Shown here: one piece after another, positions 51,953 to 60,499 of the stretch
How the letters are laid out: each line of letters opens with the position of its first letter
Numbering within the stretch: position 1 is the first letter of the stretch
NCBI GenBank assembly: GCA_934086485.1
Contig: CAKOIF010000001.1
Coordinates: 79,743 to 143,742, forward strand
Origin: an uncultured Bacilli bacterium
GTDB taxonomy: Bacteria > Bacillota_I > Bacilli_A > RF39 > UBA660
Reading direction: 5' to 3'
Length of the DNA stretch: 64,000 nucleotides
Position numbers and translations under genes: made by a program
The notes under the pieces: model-generated
What the model was told of the DNA's origin: nothing
Seen by the model: only the letters and a program-made list of their open reading frames with translations
The model's database searches: none

Positions 51953-52435
51953 TTACTCTTTGGCAAATGGATTTGTAAAAGAGCCATCCCCTGATGCATA
52001 TTCTATTCCTGGTTTTAATGATACTGATGAACGTATTCCACCAATAACATTGGCATTATCATAAATTAAATATCTCATAGAATATATACCGCCAGTATAA
52101 GCTCCATAAATGTGATAATAATATGGTGTATTTAATATGTACCAACTACCGGTATTTAAATAATAATCACTGTAACTAGCATTGTAATATGCTAACAATA
52201 CTTCTGATGCTGATAATAAACCTATTGGATATTTTAGTTTTGTTTTATTGTTATTTTTGCTAAATTTGTCAGTATTATTTTTGCATGATAAATCATAATT
52301 TCGATTATAACTATTAAAAAGTAAGAAAAAAGAAGTGCTTCCCCCATTCGGATCCCATCCACCTAAGTTAAGTATATTCCGATCATTGCAAAATACTGTA
52401 TCTTCAAGTTTATTTTCATAATCTATTAAATTTTT
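51953..52435 (-). pseudogene. Startless C-terminal fragment of a surface-protein gene (possible silent cassette)
   Basis: One minus-strand frame is open from 52435 (a TAA at 52438 ends it upstream) to the stop at 51953. It encodes NKLEDTVFCNDRNILNL, GWDPNGG, KLKYPIGLLSASEV, and ends IRSSVSLKPGIEYASGDGS, homologous to the C-terminal 160 residues of the protein at 58278-60467 (KLEDTVFCNDRKILNL, SYPIGLLSVPELV, GVRPSVSIKPG). No start codon with RBS exists at its upstream end; the TTG at 52198 is internal. It lies next to the end of an amidoligase gene. It is a fragment or a recombination donor. Confidence 0.7.
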
Positions 52436-52448
52436 TTAATAACAAATT

Positions 52449-54113
52449 TTATTTAAATTTTACTTGTCTATTATAATGAATTGTTCTTTGTAATTTAGAA
52501 TTAATCTCATTATTTGAGGTATATCTTTCATCAAATTTTTCAATTAATAAAGGATTTTCTTTAAAAAGAAGATGCAATAGTAAATTTTTTCTTTCTTCTT
52601 CAGAAGTTTCTATATTAGTAATAAATTCATATAAACTTTTATCAATTTTTTTATAATTAATTGAAGTATCTACAAGTTTAAGATATAAAATTATATTTAA
52701 AAGAACTTCCTCATATTTTGTTTGTCCATTAGACATTCTAAATTCAATCGTATTTTTTCTTGTCGAATAAGCATTTGAAATGTTTATTGCCATTAATCTA
52801 TCCTCTTGGAAAGATTGAAGTTCATACATAAAATCAAATAAATCTTTTGTATCGCTAAACTTATTTAAATAAATGGCATTTTCTAAAGAAACCGATATTG
52901 GTCTTGCATAACTTGCATAATATTTTCGAAGTGGTGACTCTTTTTCATTTGCCATCATATAAAAAATATTTTCATTATTAGCAAATAATTCTAGTAAAGT
53001 TTTAATTTCTTTTACACTTTTAAATGCACTAAAACCAATATGAATATGGTTAGAACACTCATCATTTACTTTAAAATCATTTTCATTTAAAAAGTTGCAC
53101 ACATACAATAACTCACTTAAGGATTTTTTATTATAATGCATAATATTAGAGTTTATCTCAACTCCATTTGTAACAGTGGTTTCCTCTTTTAAAGGCCAAT
53201 CTCGTAGTATTCTTTCTAAATTTAAAAACATTTGATAATATTGATGATAAGTTTCAAGTTCCACACCAATTGAATAATTTTTAGCAAGTTTTATACCGTA
53301 TATCAAAGGGCTTTCTAAATCTCTTTTTTTATCTAATAAAGTGCCACTATAAATTATTTCATTAAAAGCCTTATTATTTATCGATTCCATAATTTTTGCT
53401 CTTAAAACTGGATCCAATGTATCCATATATATTTTTGACATAAAATTTAAAAATACATCTTCAGTCAAAAGATCTTTATATTTTACAATAATTTCATATT
53501 TAACCTGAGGTATTTCAATTTTATCGATACACTGCAGTTTATTAACATCAGATATTAAACCAAACTCTTTATAAAAATTTTCAATTGATAAAGAACATAT
53601 TAATATTGCTACATAATAACCTTTACGAATATAATCCATTTTTTCTTCATCAGAAAGTGATAGTAAGAAAGAAAGAGCATCATCGTGAGTTAATTTATTA
53701 ATGTTTTCCTTTATTATGTTTTTGTCATTCAATGATAAATATATTTTTGATTTTAATTTTGGATTTTCAATTAAATCTATTACTTTTAATTTATTATCAT
53801 CATTTTGGAATTTTAATATTAGATCATATAAATAATTATCTTTATTATTTTTATTTATCTTACTCGTATCTATCTTTAATAAATAATCTACTTTTAAAGT
53901 TTCATTTTTAATTATTTTAACTACAAAAAATTTATAATAAAAATTATCATAATAGTTAAAAACAAAATCTATATTTTTAAAATCCACAGTTACAGTTTCT
54001 TTTATTAATTTTTGAAAGTTTAAAATAATAAATTCTAAAGAACTATCTTTTGTTAGAAAAGAATCTATTTCCTCATTTGAAAATAAATGGTAAATAAATG
54101 TATTATAGTTCAC
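52449..54113 (-). CDS. Amidoligase-family protein (copy 2)
   Basis: About 554 residues. Amidoligase_2-like C-terminal half with SIGVELETYHQYY, NGVEINSNIMHYNKKSL, CSNHIHIGFSAF, and NTIEFRMSNGQ, parallel to copy 1 at 17325-19100 (GVELECSN, NGIEFTSPVYHYD, GHIHFDVH, NTIEIRIPN). The N-terminal 280 residues are again helical repeats. The start is GTG 54113 behind GGGGG, as in copy 1 and ackA. Unlike copy 1 the motif has SNHIH rather than AGHIH. The target carboxylate is unknown. A truncated surface-protein fragment follows its stop. Confidence 0.68.
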   Translation of the reverse strand: MNYNTFIYHLFSNEEIDSFLTKDSSLEFIILNFQKLIKETVTVDFKNIDFVFNYYDNFYYKFFVVKIIKNETLKVDYLLKIDTSKINKNNKDNYLYDLILKFQNDDNKLKVIDLIENPKLKSKIYLSLNDKNIIKENINKLTHDDALSFLLSLSDEEKMDYIRKGYYVAILICSLSIENFYKEFGLISDVNKLQCIDKIEIPQVKYEIIVKYKDLLTEDVFLNFMSKIYMDTLDPVLRAKIMESINNKAFNEIIYSGTLLDKKRDLESPLIYGIKLAKNYSIGVELETYHQYYQMFLNLERILRDWPLKEETTVTNGVEINSNIMHYNKKSLSELLYVCNFLNENDFKVNDECSNHIHIGFSAFKSVKEIKTLLELFANNENIFYMMANEKESPLRKYYASYARPISVSLENAIYLNKFSDTKDLFDFMYELQSFQEDRLMAINISNAYSTRKNTIEFRMSNGQTKYEEVLLNIILYLKLVDTSINYKKIDKSLYEFITNIETSEEERKNLLLHLLFKENPLLIEKFDERYTSNNEINSKLQRTIHYNRQVKFK

Positions 54114-54171
54114 TATATAACCCCCATTTGCTAATATATTATAAACTAACTATTAAAAAAAATCCATATTT

Positions 54172-55197
54172 TTATTGGATTTTTTTAAAGTCTCTTTTGG
54201 CTTTTTCATAATTAAAGAATATACCACCAATAATCATCGGAGCATAATAATCAATTACACGCCATAATATTAATGATACAGATAAAAATTTAGATGGAAC
54301 AACAAATTCATATAAATGAATATATGCATATTCCATACCACCTGTTCCTCCAGGGATTGGTACAAAAGAACCAATTAAAAATTTAAAAACAGATAAAACA
54401 AAGATAGCAAAAAAGTTATTATAAGTACATCCTATTGCCTTAAATACAAAAAATGGTACCGCAAAGGCAAATGCTAAGGCAAGACTTTCAAGTAAAACTA
54501 ATTTATAAAAATATAAACGATTATTAACTAAATCTTTATAACTTTTTTGATAATCTTCACAAGATTTTCTAATTCCTTTAATTTTCTCTTCTTTATTTTT
54601 AATAAGTTTTAATTTAGCCCCTAAATTCACAAAAAATTCGCATACTTTCTCACATACATTAATTTTATAAGAAAGAAAAACTACAATAAACAGTAAAAAA
54701 TAATTTATAACAAACCCTAGTATCAGAATAATCAATAAAAATCCCGAAGGCATTGCCCATCTAAAAATAAGATTTAAAATCAAACTAAAAATTGAAAGGA
54801 AAACAATTGAACATTGTAAAATAATAAAATGCTTTATTAAAACTGTTGTACCATCTAGATAATTAACAGCTTCTTTTTTCATTTCAATTAACTGTAACGG
54901 TTGTCCTCCCGAAGAAAAAGGTGTTATACCATTAAAAAATTTAGTCATCAAATAAAGTTTAAAAGCACTTAAATATGAATAATCCTCTTTATGAATATTT
55001 ACTAATTTTTTAAGAAGTAAAGTTTCAAGTAAAAAATATACCAAATAAATGATAATTGCTAAGAAAAGCCACCACCAATTGGCATTATGCAATACTTCAA
55101 TAGACACTTTATAATTATCCTTTAAAAAATACCATACTAAAACTACTGATATTATTAAAACAAACATACTATTTATTAGGGTTTTACTCTTTTTCAT
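54172..55197 (-). CDS. YbhN/LPG_synthase_TM-like membrane protein
   Basis: About 341 residues with at least eight transmembrane helices. NGITPFSSGGQPLQLIEMKKE and SFVPIPGGTGGMEYAYIHLY are the hallmarks of the YbhN/UPF0104 family, whose flippase domain also forms the C-terminal part of MprF. Role: a predicted lipid transporter. I place the start at 55197 rather than 55221 because TATAAT at 55218-55213 covers the more upstream ATG. No clear RBS. Confidence 0.85.
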   Translation of the reverse strand: MKKSKTLINSMFVLIISVVLVWYFLKDNYKVSIEVLHNANWWWLFLAIIIYLVYFLLETLLLKKLVNIHKEDYSYLSAFKLYLMTKFFNGITPFSSGGQPLQLIEMKKEAVNYLDGTTVLIKHFIILQCSIVFLSIFSLILNLIFRWAMPSGFLLIILILGFVINYFLLFIVVFLSYKINVCEKVCEFFVNLGAKLKLIKNKEEKIKGIRKSCEDYQKSYKDLVNNRLYFYKLVLLESLALAFAFAVPFFVFKAIGCTYNNFFAIFVLSVFKFLIGSFVPIPGGTGGMEYAYIHLYEFVVPSKFLSVSLILWRVIDYYAPMIIGGIFFNYEKAKRDFKKIQ

Positions 55198-55298
55198 ATT
55201 AATCACTATTTCATTATACAACTTATTATATTATAAGGCAAACCTTTTTATGTCAAAAAAAATTTGTAAAGTTAATTACAAATTATATTTACCTCTTG

Positions 55299-56213
55299 CT
55301 AAGATTCTTTATTGTTTTCTAATGCTTTAGCATAACTATTTGGTGAAATGCCATATAATGCACAAGATGGACAGTATTCTAAGCCATCACGAATTATTTT
55401 GCCTGCTTTATCATCCTTTAAGAAGCGTTCAACTACAGAGTAATCATTTAATGCTCTTGCTTCCTCAACATAATCCATAATATATGGAATATACTCATTA
55501 ATATAATCATGCATTCTTTTCACTTTTTTGTTATGAATAGGAAAACCATAATAAAACATATCCTCAACTAAATCTTTATTCAAATCAACAGGTTCAATAT
55601 TATCATATTTTTTTCTTTCTTCATCAATTTCTTCGATTATATTAATAAAATCTGCATAACATATATAATCTACACCATCTTTTTCATAAATATAAGTATT
55701 AAATATAAATAAAGGGCAAGATATAAAATCCTCAAAACTTTCTTCTATTTCTTTTTGAGACATATCACTCCCACCATTAAAACCTAATGTTTTAAAAGCA
55801 TCCAAAGGAAGATAACCAAGCATTCTTAAAATAGCAATTGGTAAAATGTAATGATCCGAAGAGGCACCATCTTTATCAAATTTTTTAACAGCCTCTTTTA
55901 CATTTTCCATTTGCTCTGGAAATATAGTTAAATCATCAGAATTAAAAATAAATTTACTATTTAATGTCCTTATTTCAGACATATAATCTAAGTAATCATC
56001 TTCATCAAACTTCTTATCAAGAATCATTTTTAAAAATTTTAATTCTTTTGAACTACACAAATAATATAAAAAGTTTTTATAACTAAACTGTTTTTTTACT
56101 TCCTCAATCATTTGAGAAATTGTAACATCTTTAAACTTCTTTGGATCACTTACTATTTTAGAATAATTAAGAAAAATCATTTCTTTGTTAGCATCATTAT
56201 AATACTCCAACAC
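55299..56213 (-). CDS. Hypothetical protein, 304 residues
   Basis: Not recognised. Soluble, acidic and helical, with a C-terminal CPSCALYGISPNSY segment. A GTG at 56213 with GGAGGGG six bases upstream is the best start; an overlapping ATG is in another frame. Features of note: NYSKIVSDPKKFKDVTISQMIE near the start and ILPIAILRMLGYLPLDAFKTL in the middle. It stands alone between a DUF1015 gene and the YbhN gene. Confidence 0.7.
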   Translation of the reverse strand: MLEYYNDANKEMIFLNYSKIVSDPKKFKDVTISQMIEEVKKQFSYKNFLYYLCSSKELKFLKMILDKKFDEDDYLDYMSEIRTLNSKFIFNSDDLTIFPEQMENVKEAVKKFDKDGASSDHYILPIAILRMLGYLPLDAFKTLGFNGGSDMSQKEIEESFEDFISCPLFIFNTYIYEKDGVDYICYADFINIIEEIDEERKKYDNIEPVDLNKDLVEDMFYYGFPIHNKKVKRMHDYINEYIPYIMDYVEEARALNDYSVVERFLKDDKAGKIIRDGLEYCPSCALYGISPNSYAKALENNKES

Positions 56214-56278
56214 ATTAATCCCCTCCACACATACAATCTTATAATTATTATAGCATAATTGCATAAAATTACAAATAA

Positions 56279-56312
56279 AAATAATTAGAGAAATTCTCTA
56301 ATTATTTAATTT
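56279..56312 (-). terminator. Terminator of the DUF1015 gene
   Basis: AAATAATTAGAG pairs with CTCTAATTATTT; the stop codon lies in the stem and T-rich sequence follows on the minus strand. Confidence 0.65.
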
Positions 56313-57558
56313 TTCTTGCTTCTAAATAGAATCTCTTATCGTAACTATGGCCCATACTAAATGTTTTTCTAGGAAGTGCTCCATCTAAAATAACTGTTTT
56401 AAATAGATCTTCTTTAGCCATAGCATCAAAAATTATACCAACATTACCTTCTTTAGAACCAAAATCTTTAGTTACATCATTGCCGTGAATGTAGTCAATG
56501 TTTCCTTTATGAGTAGCTAAATAATCATCCAAGAACATTTGAATAGAACCTACTGCAATATTTGATTTTGGATTTTCAATATATAATACTTTATCCATAT
56601 CTTTTGTAATAAGTTCAAATTTTTGACCATTACCTTCTTCATTAATATTATAATATTCATATAAATTTTTGATTAAATCTTCTACATCTGTATCAAATAT
56701 TACTCTATGAATTGCTTCAAATTCAAGGGCACTACTATGAAGGTTTACAAGTTCAACTAAAGCGTATCTTGCTGGACTTTCTAAAGCAGCATCGCCCATA
56801 GTTTCTTTTAATTTTTCATAGCAAGCCTTAGCGGTAGCAAGTGAATGGTTTCCATCGCCCATAGCAAATAAAAGGACACCTTTATCAGTAACATTATATT
56901 TACTTTCAAAATAATCTTTATCTGCTAAAGCCTCTAAACCTCTAATAATTTCATTTTGAATATTTTCATTAAGTTTATAGCCTTTAATATGTCCACCATT
57001 TTGCATTAAATCAAAGTCATATACTACATCTTCAGTAGTAACTTTATTTTTTAAGCTTTCAATGATGTTTTTCTTTTCATCATCAATTAAAATCATAATA
57101 TGTGGAAGCTCTAAAGAGGCATTTTCTCTAACTTTCATTCTTGGTGGTATACGTTCAATTACAGTTTTTTCTGTAGCTCTAATAAGCGTTTGTGAACCTT
57201 TTTCATAAGAATAATCCTCAAGGTCTACAATACCCATTATACCCTCTCTTACTTTGCCATCACTTTGAGTTCTTTCAAGATAAATCATTGAATTATCTAG
57301 TTCTGTGAATATATCTTCATTAAGATACTCAGTCATTGTTTCATTAATTTTTTTAATTCTTTCCTCAACATTGGCATCATTTAAATAAATTTCTGGTAGT
57401 GTTATTCTAAGTGTTGAAGGAGCATCTCCAACAATATTTTCTACTTCTTCCCAATATTTTGGTTCAGATGTATATTGATCACACGCAACTACACTCCATT
57501 TATGCATATCAACGTTTTTTGGAATTAAAATATTTCCTGCCTTAAAAGGTACTTTCAT
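56302..57558 (-). CDS. DUF1015 family protein
   Basis: About 418 residues. The start ATG 57558 has AGGAGATGAG upstream; the in-frame Met at 57606 is before the RBS. DUF1015 motifs: NVDMHKWSVVACDQYTSEPKYW, STLRITLPEIYL, LFAMGDGNHSLATAK, and the C-terminal HSYDKRFYLEARKIK. These proteins are widespread in Bacteria and Archaea. The molecular function is not established, although a GNHSLAT motif suggests nucleotide or metal binding. Cytosolic. Confidence 0.88.
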   Translation of the reverse strand: MKVPFKAGNILIPKNVDMHKWSVVACDQYTSEPKYWEEVENIVGDAPSTLRITLPEIYLNDANVEERIKKINETMTEYLNEDIFTELDNSMIYLERTQSDGKVREGIMGIVDLEDYSYEKGSQTLIRATEKTVIERIPPRMKVRENASLELPHIMILIDDEKKNIIESLKNKVTTEDVVYDFDLMQNGGHIKGYKLNENIQNEIIRGLEALADKDYFESKYNVTDKGVLLFAMGDGNHSLATAKACYEKLKETMGDAALESPARYALVELVNLHSSALEFEAIHRVIFDTDVEDLIKNLYEYYNINEEGNGQKFELITKDMDKVLYIENPKSNIAVGSIQMFLDDYLATHKGNIDYIHGNDVTKDFGSKEGNVGIIFDAMAKEDLFKTVILDGALPRKTFSMGHSYDKRFYLEARKIK

Positions 57559-57613
57559 TTTCTCATCTCCTACTAAATAGTATAACATACTAGCATAAAA
57601 AAACAAAATATTT

Positions 57614-57859
57614 TTAAAACATTTTGTCTACATTTTTAGGAACTTTATCATTTACTATTTTATCAATTATTTTCTTTCTTTTTTCATCACTTACTGGTTT
57701 ACCAGTTAATCCAGATAAAGTATCAATTACTTCATTTAAAGTTTTCTCATCTTTCATATTACCATTTGAAAGCTTTTTAGCAAGATCAATTATAGTATCT
57801 TTATCTACATTAGTTTTATTTTTTACTTTTCCCCAAAATTTATTATCCAAAATAATCAC
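57614..57859 (-). CDS. SpoVIF-like small protein
   Basis: 81 residues. FWGKVKNKTNVDKDTIIDLAKKL, KDEKTLNEVIDTLSGLTGKPVS and KKIIDKIVNDKVPKNVDKMF follow the SpoVIF (YjcC) pattern, known for Bacillus spore coat assembly. As no other sporulation gene occurs in this window, it may be a surviving relic or a repurposed cytoplasmic protein. Its stop is 56 bp before the start of the DUF1015 gene. Confidence is moderate since the pattern is short. Confidence 0.65.
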   Translation of the reverse strand: MIILDNKFWGKVKNKTNVDKDTIIDLAKKLSNGNMKDEKTLNEVIDTLSGLTGKPVSDEKRKKIIDKIVNDKVPKNVDKMF

Positions 57860-57975
57860 CTAATATAGTTTATGTTTTATTTTTAAAAAGTTTATATATT
57901 TTTTAAATTTAATTATTAAAACATGTACATTTGATCTATCTTTATTTTGCAATTATAATATACCATAATGTACAT

Positions 57976-58006
57976 AAAAAGTGATGCTGCAACATCACTT
58001 TTTTCA
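57976..58006. terminator. Strong bidirectional terminator
   Basis: AAAAAGTGATG, CTGCAA loop, CATCACTTTTTT. The spacer 57860-58277 holds this, the 34-bp repeats and the GC-rich hairpin, but no gene that I can support. Confidence 0.85.
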
Positions 58007-58016
58007 TTTGATTTTT

Positions 58017-58138
58017 TCACGCCTAATCTTGTAGTTTTTTTTACTTTCATCACACCTAATCTTGTAGCTTTAGTATTTTTCCAATCACACTAGATCTTGA
58101 AGCTCTATTTTGGATTTATCACACAAAAACTTGAAGAC
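58017..58138. repeat. Four degenerate 34-bp tandem units
   Basis: Units of type TCACRCCTAATCTTGTAGC begin at 58017, 58050, 58085 and 58119 (spacing 33, 35, 34 bp). The first two are nearly identical over 18 bp (TCAC.CCTAATCTTGTAG); the last two are more diverged. The intervening 14-17 bp are T-rich and differ. Confidence 0.75.
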
Positions 58139-58208
58139 CCATTTTACTTTCAATTATATGCAAATTGTTGGCATTTATAATTTTGACCTTTATTAGAAAA
58201 TTCTCAAA

Positions 58209-58247
58209 ATTACACACATGGGCGGACACTGCCGCCACGCGTGTAAT
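58209..58247. other. GC-rich nested hairpin after the 58278-60467 gene
   Basis: ATTACAC pairs with GTGTAAT (58209-58215 with 58241-58247) and, inside, GGCGG with CCGCC (58221-58225 with 58232-58236), loop ACACTG. Exceptionally GC-rich for this genome. It lies about 30 bp past the stop codon and could be a terminator or a target-recognition hairpin. Confidence 0.7.
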
Positions 58248-58277
58248 GACATAGTTTGCACCTACTTCCCTTCGTAT

Positions 58278-60467
58278 TTATTCTATCACAAATGGCGAAG
58301 TATAACTTCCGTCGCCAGAGGAAAATGATGTGCCAGGTTTGATGGAAACGGACGGACGGACGCCCGCCGAACCGTTTCCATCAAGACCCATAAAGCCACC
58401 AACATTGGTTACAAAAACGTAGTTGACATAGCTGCCGCCAATGAGGGGAGAAGCAAGCCAAACATTTAGACTATTATTAAAGTAATGACCTTCTGCATTT
58501 GAATATCCTGATAAAACTAATTCTGGCACTGATAAAAGTCCTATTGGATAACTTAATTTTGCTTTAGGATTACTCATACTAAAACCATCTGTTTCATTTG
58601 CGCATACTAAACTTTGGTTACTTGCACCAAAATTTTTAAAGTATAGATATTCAGTGGTATCACCTCCATTTGGATTCCATCCATTTAGATTTAATATTTT
58701 TCTATCATTACAAAATACTGTATCCTCTAGTTTTTTATCGTATTTGTCTTTTATATTAGATTCATACCAACTATCTATATATGCTTTTATTATACTATCA
58801 TTTTTATTTACATCATCTGCATATAACATTTCATTTAATGCAACATTTACCGATTTTCCTCCTGTTAAGGTTATATAATATGCATATGAAGAGTTTGTAT
58901 AATAAACATAATAAATAGATGAACATGCTGTACCTGTGGTCATACATGTATAATGATTATTATTTATTGTATTATACCCACTACTCCATGTTGCCACTGT
59001 TTTAGTACTAGTTAATGTATAAGTACCATTATAAGTAAATGAATTTCCAAATACTATATTTGATAGTGATTCCATATTTTTTTCTATAGAAGAATATACT
59101 GTATTATACATATATCCTACGTACGCTAACGAAATATCTCCTTCATTAAATTTGCTTGTACCTATTTGTGAATCTAATGCCGTGTTATTACAAGTTTTTG
59201 ATGAATTACCAACGCCTTTTTGTAAACTAAAATCAACATAATCACTATTATCTGTAGTAGTTGAACGTTTAAAATATATAATCTTTATAACATCTGATGT
59301 ACTTAATGATAAATTAATTGAATCAGTGTCACTTACCCTAAAACATCCAACTCCACAGTTTTTACCATGTCCAATATAATCATCATTTAAATATAGCTCA
59401 ACAGAATCATCATCTGATTCATTATGCATATTAATATTGAATAAATATGATCCATCTTGAGTAGGGCTAAATTCAATAGTAAAATTAGTACCATTTCCAC
59501 TATCATCTAAAATATTACTTTTCCATACTTTGTTTGTACTATCAAAAGTATAAGGATATGTTGCATCATTACTAACTATTGTATATTCATTTGAATTAAA
59601 CTTTTCATAACTTTCATATACATCCTTTTGAACTCCATTATAAACCATCTTTACTCCGCCAGTTTCTGTTGTTCTTACTATTTTCCAACAAAAACCTCCG
59701 AATAAGACATTATTATTTTGAACATTATCTTTATAGTAATATACTGGATTTGCATAAGTATCTGCTCCTTCACCTGTATAAAGGCCTAAATAAGTTTTAT
59801 CTTGATTATATCTATTTTCAATTGTATGGTATAAATCTAATTTTAAATCTCCAATAGTAGAACCACTTCCCAGTGTTAAATAAGCATTAAGAGATTTGTT
59901 CATAGTGGAGCCATTACCTAAACTTCCTTCATCTTTATCTATCCATAAATATAAATTATATGTTTTAGTTCCAGAACTAACTGTACCACTTCCTACACTA
60001 AATCCATTTTCTAATGTTTCATTTTTAATAGCTAATAATTGTTTTTGAATAGTACTATCTAAAATATATTCATTTGATATAAGTGTTCCACTTGTTGGAG
60101 TAACACCTTCCTCAACTAAAGCATATTTTAATGCTTTTATTGGCATTGTATTTGAACTATTTGGTACAAGAAGTAAATTAAATGATTGACTTGTACTACA
60201 GTTATTTGTTATTGTTACTGAAGTTTTATATGTGTCAGTACTTAATGCTTTACTATCAGATATAGGTACAGCATACTCATTTGATATTGTAATATTATCT
60301 GATGATAGCTGAAGTGACATACAAAGTGCTGCCCCATTTATTGTAACATTAGTATTTGCATTATTATTAGAACTAGCAACCTTAAAAAATGCATAAGAAA
60401 TTGATATTCCTGTACACATTACAAGCAATATTAAGATTACTGTTAACATTTTTTTATTACTATTCAT
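58278..60467 (-). CDS. Large surface protein with signal peptide, variable C-type-lectin-like end
   Basis: 729 residues. N-terminal membrane/signal segment (LTVILILLVMCTGISISYAFF), of the kind used by SipW-dependent (TasA-like) surface proteins. Residues 40-210 match, at DNA level too, the start of the protein at 62579-64000. A second region (LDLYHTIENRYNQDKTYLG ... VGNSSKTCNN) follows, then a C-terminal domain with KLEDTVFCNDRKILNL, SYPIGLLSVPELV and GVRPSVSIKPGTSFSSGDGS. The last 60 codons are GC-rich and nearly all end in C or T in the 58390-58450 stretch, unlike the rest of the gene. Function unknown; adhesin or ligand-binding is likely. Confidence 0.75.
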   Translation of the reverse strand: MNSNKKMLTVILILLVMCTGISISYAFFKVASSNNNANTNVTINGAALCMSLQLSSDNITISNEYAVPISDSKALSTDTYKTSVTITNNCSTSQSFNLLLVPNSSNTMPIKALKYALVEEGVTPTSGTLISNEYILDSTIQKQLLAIKNETLENGFSVGSGTVSSGTKTYNLYLWIDKDEGSLGNGSTMNKSLNAYLTLGSGSTIGDLKLDLYHTIENRYNQDKTYLGLYTGEGADTYANPVYYYKDNVQNNNVLFGGFCWKIVRTTETGGVKMVYNGVQKDVYESYEKFNSNEYTIVSNDATYPYTFDSTNKVWKSNILDDSGNGTNFTIEFSPTQDGSYLFNINMHNESDDDSVELYLNDDYIGHGKNCGVGCFRVSDTDSINLSLSTSDVIKIIYFKRSTTTDNSDYVDFSLQKGVGNSSKTCNNTALDSQIGTSKFNEGDISLAYVGYMYNTVYSSIEKNMESLSNIVFGNSFTYNGTYTLTSTKTVATWSSGYNTINNNHYTCMTTGTACSSIYYVYYTNSSYAYYITLTGGKSVNVALNEMLYADDVNKNDSIIKAYIDSWYESNIKDKYDKKLEDTVFCNDRKILNLNGWNPNGGDTTEYLYFKNFGASNQSLVCANETDGFSMSNPKAKLSYPIGLLSVPELVLSGYSNAEGHYFNNSLNVWLASPLIGGSYVNYVFVTNVGGFMGLDGNGSAGVRPSVSIKPGTSFSSGDGSYTSPFVIE
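58339..58384. repeat. 13-bp perfect inverted repeat inside the coding sequence
   Basis: TTGATGGAAACGG (58339-58351) is the exact reverse complement of CCGTTTCCATCAA (58372-58384), with a 20-bp GC-rich loop containing ACGGACGGACG. It encodes the LDGNGSAGVRPSVSIK region of the surface protein. Confidence 0.85.
59855..60380. repeat. Near-identical 526-bp repeat, copy 1
   Basis: Aligned without gaps to 63475-64000 (constant offset 3620). Most bases are identical by eye. Covers codons for residues about 35-205 of this protein. Outside the repeat the two genes diverge completely. Confidence 0.85.
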
Positions 60468-60499
60468 ATAAACCTTCTTTCACATTTTTTGCTTAATTT

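Noticed and set aside
57624..57863. Plus-strand 79-residue frame
   Set aside because: It is the antisense of the SpoVIF-like gene, which has a family pattern; the plus-strand product is hydrophobic without RBS.
58017..58138. CRISPR array in the 34-bp repeats
   Set aside because: Only four imperfect units with 18-bp similarity and about 15-bp intervals; real arrays have near-identical repeats of 23 bp or more with 25-40-bp spacers, and no cas gene lies in the window.
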